NCBI GenBank assembly: GCA_905210485.1
Contig: CAJLXA010000051.1
Coordinates: 1 to 11,471, forward strand
Length of the DNA: 11,471 nucleotides
Reading direction: 5' to 3'
DNA from: an uncultured Eubacteriales bacterium
GTDB lineage: Bacteria > Bacillota > Clostridia > Oscillospirales > CAG-272
In this document: piece by piece, positions 5,810-11,471 of the stretch
Layout: the number at the start of each line of letters is the position of its first letter
Position numbering within the stretch: the first letter of the stretch is position 1
Notes under the pieces: generated by a model
What the model was told of the DNA's origin: nothing
What the model saw: only the letters and a program-made list of their open reading frames with translations
Database searches by the model: none
Made by a program: the position numbers and the translations under genes

Positions 5810-7720
5810 ATGAAAGTCTATCCGAAAAAAATCACGTACTACGTCGATCCCGAAAACGGTAACGACGCCGGACGCGGCAGTAAAACTTCTCCGTTCCGCT
5901 CGCTCGCCGTAGCCGCGGAAACCATAAAAGGCAAAATGCAGCGTTCGGAAGAAGAAGGCGCGTATCGTATCGTTCTGCTTCCCGGTGTTCACCGTCTCGA
6001 ACAGCCGATCGTATTTGATGGGGACAACATAAAAGCGCTTGACTATACCCTGACTTTTTCCGGAACAAACGGCGCGGTTATTACTTCCGCTGTGCCGATC
6101 GACGGAAAAGAATTTGTCAAAGTCGACGAAAGACCGTATTACCGTTACACACTGAAAGAGGAAGAAGGAACGCCGGATTTCCGCGACTTTTACTGCAACG
6201 GCAAACTTGTCTCGCTCGCCACCTCCGGCTATGAACGCGTTATGACGCGCTCCATTCCGAACGATAAGGATCGTGCCGCCAAAGAAAACGAAGTTCCGAA
6301 ACTGTATATTCTGCAGGAAGCCGTCGAAGGCATCGACGAAGACAGCCCCATGCCCCTTGAACTGTGGATAAAAGTAGAGTGGCAGCTTCATGCCGTCCGC
6401 ATCGTGAAAATAGACAAAAACGATACCGTCGTCGATGACAAAGGACAAACGCTTATCGCCGTCACCGTTCATGAAGACGACTGGCCCTCCTTTGTCCGCG
6501 GCTTCTATTCCACTCTCCGCGGCCGCTATTATTGGGGAAAAAATCAACTTGCTTACCTTACGCAGGAAAACAGTTTTTTCTACGATAAAAAGAACCGTAC
6601 CATTTATTTTTATCCGCCAAAAGGCGTAAATATGGAAACGGCCTCCCTTGCCTATCCCACATTGCAGAATCTCCTGGTCTTCCGCAACATCCGCAATGTA
6701 ACGGTTGAGGACATCGCTTTCACCGGCACAACTTCCAACTATATCACGGAAAACGGTTATATCGCCGGTCAGGGAGGACGTATCAAAAAGCAAGGCGTCG
6801 GATTCCTGACGCATGCCGCGGTATACGGACACAATACTTATAACCTCTCTGTCGAACGTTGCCGCTTTTACATGCTCGGAACGGACGGCGTAAACACAAC
6901 CGGCTGTACCGATTCCGCCTCCGTCGAACGTTCGACCTTTGAATACATCGCCATGTCGCCGATACGTATCGGCCGTTGTTCCGGGAAACTGAATACTTTC
7001 ACCAATCTGAATGCCAATATCCGCATTGTCAATAACTATATCCGTCACCCCGGTTGCGTCTACAAAAGCAATGTCGGAATTCTGGTCGGCCCCGTACGCA
7101 ATCTGAAAATATGCTATAATACCCTGCTTGATACGCCGTATTCCGCCATCAGCGTCGGTTGGAACTGGAGCAAAGCCACCTTTGAAAAAGGAAGCACCGT
7201 CAATATCCAGAACGCCGAAATCGCTTATAACCGCGTGGAAAACTTCATGTTCGGCATGAAAGACGGCGGCGCCATTTACACACTCGGCGGAAACAGTCCG
7301 CTTGACGATCACGAACTGTTCAACTCCGTGCATGATAACTATTGCGTTGTCGGCCCGACGACAGGCCAGAAAACGGGCGGCTACACGGTGCTTTATCACG
7401 ACGGCTCGTCGTCAAACTGGCTGACGGCGCACAACGTTATCGAAACGCGCCCCGATAATCCGTCGCGCTTCTCCTATATCTCCTATCAGTCGATCACGGC
7501 ACAGCAAGTGTACAACATTACCGCCCGCGACAACTATTTTCTGAACCTCGACGACGAAAATCTTGTACTCGGCAACGGTCACACAAAAGAAAAACAACGT
7601 GATCTCTTCCTGTATAAGAAGAACAATCACGTCGGTGTGACCCTTGAAACGCTCGACCGCCGCGCACGCTCCGTCATGGAGGGCGCCGGGGCCGACGGTT
7701 ATCGGAAAATCCTGAAATAA
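5810..7720 (+). CDS. Right-handed parallel beta-helix protein, GH141-like putative carbohydrate-active enzyme, 636 aa
   Basis: The N-terminus TYYVDPENGNDAGRGSKTSPFRSL (9-32, written here with gaps in mind) is the opening typical of pectate-lyase-fold proteins, followed by LLPGVHRL (56-63). The middle (about 285-590) has the short beta-coil repeats of a right-handed helix, for example NVTVEDIAFTGTT, NLSVERCRFYMLG, NIRIVNNYI, NLKICYNTLLDT, AEIAYNRVEN. KDGGAIYTLGG (484-494) and YHDGSSSNW (529-537) are the patterns seen in GH141-type and related glycosidases; D485 and D531 are candidate acids. The lack of a signal peptide or TM segment puts it in the cytoplasm, unlike most such enzymes. ATG has AAAGGAG 5 nt upstream. 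Substrate unknown; plant or mucin-type sugar breakdown is inference. Monocistronic. Confidence 0.85.
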   Translation: MKVYPKKITYYVDPENGNDAGRGSKTSPFRSLAVAAETIKGKMQRSEEEGAYRIVLLPGVHRLEQPIVFDGDNIKALDYTLTFSGTNGAVITSAVPIDGKEFVKVDERPYYRYTLKEEEGTPDFRDFYCNGKLVSLATSGYERVMTRSIPNDKDRAAKENEVPKLYILQEAVEGIDEDSPMPLELWIKVEWQLHAVRIVKIDKNDTVVDDKGQTLIAVTVHEDDWPSFVRGFYSTLRGRYYWGKNQLAYLTQENSFFYDKKNRTIYFYPPKGVNMETASLAYPTLQNLLVFRNIRNVTVEDIAFTGTTSNYITENGYIAGQGGRIKKQGVGFLTHAAVYGHNTYNLSVERCRFYMLGTDGVNTTGCTDSASVERSTFEYIAMSPIRIGRCSGKLNTFTNLNANIRIVNNYIRHPGCVYKSNVGILVGPVRNLKICYNTLLDTPYSAISVGWNWSKATFEKGSTVNIQNAEIAYNRVENFMFGMKDGGAIYTLGGNSPLDDHELFNSVHDNYCVVGPTTGQKTGGYTVLYHDGSSSNWLTAHNVIETRPDNPSRFSYISYQSITAQQVYNITARDNYFLNLDDENLVLGNGHTKEKQRDLFLYKKNNHVGVTLETLDRRARSVMEGAGADGYRKILK

Positions 7721-7781
7721 CAAATAGATTTTTCATTCTTCCGTAATCTATTATTTCTTATATCCGATAGACAAATATGAC

Positions 7782-7823
7782 AAAATGCGGCGTACCGTTT
7801 TCATAACGGCGCGCCGCATTTTT
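7782..7823 (+). terminator. Bidirectional terminator between the beta-helix gene and the minus-strand operon
   Basis: AAAATGCGGCG (7782-7792) pairs with CGCCGCATTTT (7812-7822), and an inner CCGTT/AACGG helix (7795-7799 with 7805-7809) extends it. A run of five Ts (7819-7823) follows on the plus strand, and TTTTG on the minus strand. It serves both the beta-helix gene ending at 7720 and the membrane protein gene ending at 7829. A weaker AT-rich hairpin (7723-7730 with 7745-7752) precedes it. Confidence 0.9.
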
Positions 7824-7828
7824 CTGTA

Positions 7829-9004
7829 TTACGAAGGTTTGCGCACAGACGGTCCGGAAGGAATATCCCAACCGAGAAACAGACCCTTGCACGCGCCGGT
7901 CAGAGAAACGATCGTATCGGTGGCTTCATTCATTGCCGCCTCGGTAAGCGGAAGATCACGCAAAAGCGTCATAGCAAACATTTCGATTTCTTTTCCGCTT
8001 TCATCGGGCGGGTGTTTTTCGCTTTTCACCTCTTTAAGCGTATAAACGCCGTACACTTTATCGGCCACGGAAGCCGCAGAGTCCCGGTCACGAAAAGCCA
8101 GATAGAATTCCACGCCGTAATATGCATAGTCGTTATACGAACTTGCGGCAAATGTCGTTACCACCAGTTTGTTATACATACGGCAAAATTCTTTTTCATT
8201 CGGGCACAGCGTTTCATATATCCGGAATTTTTCATCTTCCAGAGAAGAAAACGCAAGAGAAGCCGACCGGCCGAAAAAGCGGCGGCATACGCGCGGAAAT
8301 GATTTTACGGAAGCGTCCGTATAATAATAGCAACGGACTTTTTTCTCTTTGGGAGTGTACATCATCCCGGCAAAAAACCAGTGGTGTATCGTGGCAATAT
8401 AGCGGAGATCGCCGATTTTTTTCAGCATGTTTTCGCCGTCATCATAACTGTCAACCGTGAGTTCCGCAATACGGCAGGTCACTTTGCGTGCCTTGAAAAA
8501 GGCAAAATGCGAGGGCAAAGTGGAAACGGCGAAATAGTCGCCCTGCCGCTCGAAAACGGAAAACCCCACAACATCCGTATGATAGTAGAACCGCACAAGA
8601 AGATTGACCATAAAAAGAGCGATCACTATAAAGTCGATAACCAGAAAAACCGCAACGGCGCGGTTGACATTCGGGTTCATACACGCCGCCATCATCAGAA
8701 TCAGCAGCGCCATTATGCCGCCCATGCAGCACCCGCTCATGATAGCCCAGAACCGGCCGACAACGATAAACACAAACGCCGCCATAATGCCGGAAAGCAA
8801 AACAAGCGACCAAAGATTTCCTGTATATGTAAGTATCGCCCATACAAGGACGATTGACAGTGCAAAGATCAGAATTGATCCCACAACACGGCGGACCTTC
8901 TCCTTTGACGACAATTGACCGAACGGAACATAGGACGAAGCCACACGGTATTTAGCCGCCGCATAAAGCGAATAGATAGGATAAAAAAGATAGAAAAAAG
9001 GCAT
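7829..9004 (-). CDS. Four-TM membrane protein with RraB-like C-terminal region, 391 aa
   Basis: Four hydrophobic helices are visible at about residues 39-60, 64-83, 86-107 and 115-137, after a short N-terminal region. A soluble region of about 250 residues follows, probably cytoplasmic. Its end (about 297-381), VEFYLAFRDRDSAASVADKV ... MTLLRDLPLTEAAMNEA ... GLFLGWD, resembles the RraB (RNase E inhibitor B)/DUF695 pattern 'LYFpdeeaA... rdLplteeai... GWe'. An earlier stretch (about 223-285, RCYYYTDASVKSFPRVCRRF ... LCPNEKEFCRMYNKL) may be a second copy. This is by-eye similarity only. The ATG at 9004 has AGGGGG 5 nt upstream, and the gene lies 15 bp after ispE, so it is co-transcribed. The function is unknown. 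Confidence 0.82.
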   Translation of the reverse strand: MPFFYLFYPIYSLYAAAKYRVASSYVPFGQLSSKEKVRRVVGSILIFALSIVLVWAILTYTGNLWSLVLLSGIMAAFVFIVVGRFWAIMSGCCMGGIMALLILMMAACMNPNVNRAVAVFLVIDFIVIALFMVNLLVRFYYHTDVVGFSVFERQGDYFAVSTLPSHFAFFKARKVTCRIAELTVDSYDDGENMLKKIGDLRYIATIHHWFFAGMMYTPKEKKVRCYYYTDASVKSFPRVCRRFFGRSASLAFSSLEDEKFRIYETLCPNEKEFCRMYNKLVVTTFAASSYNDYAYYGVEFYLAFRDRDSAASVADKVYGVYTLKEVKSEKHPPDESGKEIEMFAMTLLRDLPLTEAAMNEATDTIVSLTGACKGLFLGWDIPSGPSVRKPS

Positions 9005-9019
9005 TGATTCCCCCTGTTA

Positions 9020-10282
9020 TCATTCTGCGGACGCCTTTACCGTAACGCAAAGCGCCGCGTCGCCGATGGCATTTTTGGCGGCATCGGCTGTTTTTTGATC
9101 GGGAAACAGACCGTATACGCTGGGTCCGCTTCCGCTCATATGAACTGACAATGCGCCGTTATCGGCAAGACGCCGGCTAAGCGAAAAAGCCTCCGGGCAC
9201 TGCGGATAAATAATATCCTCAAACATATTGTATGCGGCGGCCGCAATCGCGGGAATATCGCCGCGCATAAGCGCCGCTTCCATGTCATCGCCGTAATACG
9301 GCAGATATTCCCGACTGCCGTCAAAATCGTTATAAAGTCTGTCAAGCGTTAAAAAAGCCGACGGCGTTTTTACGCTTTCGCCGCTTTTGACGATTACGAG
9401 GAAAAGCGTTTTACCGACAGTCAGAGGACGCAGAATTTCACCGCGCCCCGTACATCGGCAGGCGCCGCCCTGCAGACAAAAAGGAACATCGGAACCGATT
9501 TCTCCCGCAAGAGAGAAAAGTCCATATCTGTCCGCATTTTTTTCGTATATCTCCGACAGAATTTTCAAAACGGCGGCGGCGTCGCTGCTCCCGCCTGCAA
9601 GACCGGCCGCAACCGGTATATTTTTATCAACAGCAATATGCACTTCGGCACTGATGCCATATCGGGCAAGAAAAGCGGCGGCGGCGCGACAGGCCAGATT
9701 AGCGTTATCTTTCGGAATATCGGCGTCGCTTTCTAAAAAGATAACCGTTTTATCACTGGGTCGGCAGGAAACCGTCACGGTGTCGTACAGCGAAGTGGCA
9801 ACCATAACCGAATCTATATTGTGATAGCCGTCACTGCGTTTTCCTGTAACATACAAATCAAGATTCACTTTGGCATACGCTTTTTCCGTTGCCGTCATTC
9901 TCATTTCCGCCCTTGCTCCATTGTTTTCCGATAAGTAAGATTTGTCTATGATTCTTTTTGCTTCGTCCGGGAATGGCATCAACTTGTATTCGCCGTTTTG
10001 CCACTGAGGAAAAAGTGCGGAAAACGCCCTTTCCTTATCGCGGATCAACCATTCTTTTTCCGACTTTTTCAACTGTTTCAACGCATATTCCAGTTTAGCG
10101 GCATGAGAAAGATCGGCGGATAAAAACAAAAGTTCCGCGCAGGTAACCGTGTGACTTCTCGTATATCGCGCGCAGTTTTTCTGCTTTTCGCAATGTTCCC
10201 GCAAGCGCCGGATAATATCCCGCGCAATTCCCGTATATAAAGAACCGTCGGCACATCGTAATATATAGGTATATGCCAGCAT
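9020..10282 (-). CDS. ispE: GIY-YIG domain fused to 4-diphosphocytidyl-2-C-methyl-D-erythritol kinase (IspE), 420 aa
   Basis: One uninterrupted frame encodes two normally separate proteins. Residues 1-83 are a UPF0213/YhbQ-type GIY-YIG domain: TYILRCADGSLYTGIARD, then RRLREH and a family-like LEYALKQLKKSEKEWLI. Residues 84-126 form a linker. From M127 or M129 on is complete IspE (about 292 aa, normal length): KAYAKVNLDL with K138 at the active-site lysine, GKRSDGYHNIDSVM, the GHMP ATP loop IPVAAGLAGGSSDAAAVL (222-239), GSDVPFCL with catalytic D265, and MSGSGPSVYGLF (382-393). IspE phosphorylates CDP-methylerythritol in the MEP isoprenoid pathway. The start overlaps the DUF896 stop by one base (TAATG). 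Internal ATGs at 9904 and 9898 have only a poor purine-rich site (AAGGGCGGAA), so separate IspE may also be made. Each domain is certain; a working fusion is not proven. Confidence 0.93.
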   Translation of the reverse strand: MLAYTYILRCADGSLYTGIARDIIRRLREHCEKQKNCARYTRSHTVTCAELLFLSADLSHAAKLEYALKQLKKSEKEWLIRDKERAFSALFPQWQNGEYKLMPFPDEAKRIIDKSYLSENNGARAEMRMTATEKAYAKVNLDLYVTGKRSDGYHNIDSVMVATSLYDTVTVSCRPSDKTVIFLESDADIPKDNANLACRAAAAFLARYGISAEVHIAVDKNIPVAAGLAGGSSDAAAVLKILSEIYEKNADRYGLFSLAGEIGSDVPFCLQGGACRCTGRGEILRPLTVGKTLFLVIVKSGESVKTPSAFLTLDRLYNDFDGSREYLPYYGDDMEAALMRGDIPAIAAAAYNMFEDIIYPQCPEAFSLSRRLADNGALSVHMSGSGPSVYGLFPDQKTADAAKNAIGDAALCVTVKASAE

Positions 10283-10482
10283 TATCTTCTTTTTACCGGT
10301 TCCCGATGTCCGTCCGGATATTCGATGACCGTATGCTCCAATGTATTGCGCAAAGACAGTCTGTAAGCGGCAAGGTATTCTTCACGGAGAGCCTTCTGCT
10401 CCGCCGCTTCTTCGGGGGTCAGTTTTTCGGTCTTCGCCTTGCGTGCCAAAGCATTGATCCGATCAATTTTATACTGTTCCAT
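10282..10482 (-). CDS. DUF896 / YnzC-like protein (UPF0291), 66 aa
   Basis: The short helical protein MEQYKIDRINALARKAKTE...LTPEEAAEQKALREEYLAAYR followed by HTVIEYPDGHREPVKRR is a clear member of DUF896 (UPF0291, B. subtilis YnzC/YneA-operon type). This is a two-helix hairpin family typical of Bacillota, whose role is poorly defined; the B. subtilis member sits in the SOS-controlled yneA operon. Full length. Its ribosome binding site AAGGGGA overlaps the last codons of the HAD gene, 5 bp upstream, and its stop shares one base with the next ATG, so it is tightly coupled on both sides. It is the second cistron of the operon from 11311-11339. Confidence 0.94.
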   Translation of the reverse strand: MEQYKIDRINALARKAKTEKLTPEEAAEQKALREEYLAAYRLSLRNTLEHTVIEYPDGHREPVKRR

Positions 10483-10487
10483 TTTCT

Positions 10488-11144
10488 TTATCCCCTTATA
10501 TATTGCAGAATATCGCGCGGATCGGCGAGAAGCGCGTCCGCCTTGTGTTCCGTCAGTTCTTCACGCGTACGGAACCCCCAGAGACACCCCGCGGCGAAAA
10601 GGCCGGCATTATGACCCGTGTCCATATCAACGGCCGTATCGCCGATATACAATACCTCGTCCGTCCGGAGTTGCAACATTTTCATAATATCCCACACGCC
10701 GTCGGGTGCCGGCTTCAGAGGACGGTTGTCCGTCGACCCGCGCACAAAATCGAAAACTCCCGGAAAAAACGCCTCTACAGTCGGTCTTACCGCGGAGTCG
10801 GGTTTATTGGAAAGGACGGCAAGCCGTATGCCGCGGCTTTTCAATTCCTTAAGCATTTCTTCGATATGTGCATACGGAGCGGTGAGATACAGCGGTTTTT
10901 CGTCATACATATGCATATAATCCCGATAAACCGCGTCAAAGTTTTCAGCGGAAAAAGCTCCGATCTCCCGTAACATACGTTCCACAAGTATGCGCGCTCC
11001 GTTTCCGACAAGATACTTGTATTTCTCCGTTTCAATGGACGGAAAGCCGTGCATTGCAAGCGCACGATTACCGTAATAAGCAATGGTCTCCAGCGTGCTG
11101 AGCAACGTTCCGTCAAGGTCAAATATGCAGGCTTTGATATTCAT
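10488..11144 (-). CDS. HAD-family phosphatase, phosphoglycolate phosphatase-like, 218 aa
   Basis: All four HAD motifs are present: IFDLDGTLL with D9 and D11 (nucleophile and acid), VLSNKP (S112), the lysine of LKPAPDG (K144), and YIGDTAVDM with D169 and D173. A helical cap at about residues 15-85 places it in subclass IA, like phosphoglycolate phosphatase (Gph), pyrophosphatase PpaX or beta-phosphoglucomutase. The exact substrate cannot be read from sequence. Start is uncertain: ATG at 11144 gives the usual short lead before DxD, while GTG at 11150 sits better from the weak AAAGAGA site and would add two residues. It is the first cistron after the extended -10 promoter, with a leader of about 160 nt. 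Confidence 0.93.
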   Translation of the reverse strand: MNIKACIFDLDGTLLSTLETIAYYGNRALAMHGFPSIETEKYKYLVGNGARILVERMLREIGAFSAENFDAVYRDYMHMYDEKPLYLTAPYAHIEEMLKELKSRGIRLAVLSNKPDSAVRPTVEAFFPGVFDFVRGSTDNRPLKPAPDGVWDIMKMLQLRTDEVLYIGDTAVDMDTGHNAGLFAAGCLWGFRTREELTEHKADALLADPRDILQYIRG

Positions 11145-11310
11145 TCGCACACCATTCTCTTTCCCGGTCCGTTTTTCCGAACCGACCGATCGAAATATCC
11201 GTCACAAACCGGAATACGCGCGTTTTTATCGGCATAAACATGCCGCTCCGACAGCGTGGGACGATGTAAAAACATGCTTTTAAAATGGCGCATCCAAGTT
11301 GTATGCGATT

Positions 11311-11339
11311 ATTATAGCACATCTTTTGAAAAAAAACAA
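11311..11339 (-). promoter_or_regulatory. Extended -10 promoter of the HAD-DUF896-ispE-membrane protein operon
   Basis: On the minus strand TTGTTT (11339-11334), a 17-bp spacer and TATAAT (11316-11311) preceded by TGC give an extended -10 (TGCTATAAT). The roughly 160-nt leader to the HAD gene contains two small hairpins, CGGCAT/ATGCCG (11230-11245) and CGGTTCG/CGGACCG (11165-11184, minus-strand reading, one G-U), and no gene I can support. Confidence 0.8.
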
Positions 11340-11369
11340 CCGTCGGGAGAAAAAAAGCACAACAGCGTA

Positions 11370-11398
11370 TTGACAAAGAGATTTTTCTTTGTTATAAT
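11370..11398 (+). promoter_or_regulatory. Consensus promoter for tRNA-Thr
   Basis: TTGACA (11370-11375), a 17-bp spacer and TATAAT (11393-11398) form a perfect consensus, as expected for a stable RNA gene. Transcription would begin about 8 nt before the tRNA. It is divergent from the operon promoter at 11311-11339. Confidence 0.92.
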
Positions 11399-11413
11399 AT
11401 AAATTGTTCGTGT

Positions 11414-11471
11414 GCCGGTGTAGCTCAGTTGGTAGAGCAGCTGATTTGTAATCAGCAGGTCGGGGGTTCGA
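11414..11471 (+). tRNA. tRNA-Thr (anticodon UGU), 3' end cut by window edge
   Basis: The cloverleaf is readable: acceptor strand GCCGGTG (11414-11420), D-arm GCTC-AGTTGGTA-GAGC, anticodon stem GCTGA/TCAGC around the loop TTTGTAA with anticodon TGT (reads ACA, threonine), variable region AGGTC, and T-arm start GGGGG-TTCGA at the edge. 58 of about 76 nt are inside the window; the closing T-arm and 3' acceptor strand are missing. It may head a tRNA cluster to the right. Confidence 0.95.

Noticed and set aside
5720..7399. 559-codon open frame on the minus strand opposite the beta-helix gene
   Set aside because: It lies fully antisense to a gene with clear fold motifs, promoter and ribosome binding site. 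Its translation has low-complexity, valine- and phenylalanine-rich composition typical of a mirrored reading frame and no recognisable domain.
1..11471. Mobile elements, CRISPR arrays, prophage, toxin-antitoxin or antiphage defence genes
   Set aside because: No transposase, integrase, recombinase, regularly spaced repeats, terminal inverted repeats with target duplications, or known defence motifs were found. The lone GIY-YIG domain is of the UPF0213 type and not a homing-endonuclease arrangement.

Overview
The window looks like chromosomal DNA of a low-to-mid GC Gram-positive bacterium, most likely a gut-type Clostridia (Bacillota). The signs are strong AGGAGG-type ribosome binding sites, textbook TTGACA/TATAAT promoters with 16-17 bp spacers, the yceD-rpmF pair with a four-cysteine L32, and a DUF896 (YnzC-like) protein, a family typical of Bacillota. 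I see no insertion sequence, phage gene, CRISPR array or rRNA. This is ordinary chromosome with some unusual local arrangements.

Layout. (1) At 1-970, on the minus strand, a membrane-anchored protein of unknown function overlaps a truncated two-TM membrane protein. (2) A divergent promoter pair at 1002-1101 separates these from yceD-rpmF (plus strand), which ends at a strong terminator. (3) At 2028-4221, on the minus strand, lies an apparently self-regulated accessory operon: TetR regulator, Vat-like hexapeptide acetyltransferase, a 68-aa small protein, then, after a 129-bp gap with complex RNA-folding potential, an RNHCP zinc-ribbon protein. (4) Aspartokinase (minus strand, TTG start, own terminator) diverges from a large parallel beta-helix protein resembling a carbohydrate-active enzyme (plus strand). 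The beta-helix promoter carries two copies of a perfect palindrome exactly 21 bp apart. (5) A compact minus-strand operon reads HAD phosphatase, DUF896 protein, a single ORF joining a GIY-YIG domain to the isoprenoid kinase IspE, and a four-TM protein whose tail resembles RraB. It is driven by an extended -10 promoter at 11311-11339 and ends at a bidirectional terminator at 7782-7823. (6) A tRNA-Thr(UGU) with its own promoter is cut by the right edge.

How the genes fit. Housekeeping functions (ribosome: yceD, rpmF, tRNA-Thr; amino acids: aspartokinase; isoprenoids: IspE) alternate with accessory ones (TetR/acetyltransferase, beta-helix enzyme). The points most worth following are the GIY-YIG-IspE fusion, the pseudoknot-capable leader before the RNHCP gene, the paired palindromes in the beta-helix promoter, the lack of a signal peptide on that beta-helix protein, and the TetR operator next to the acetyltransferase operon. 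No family or structure assignment was checked by a database search; all come from reading motifs by eye.
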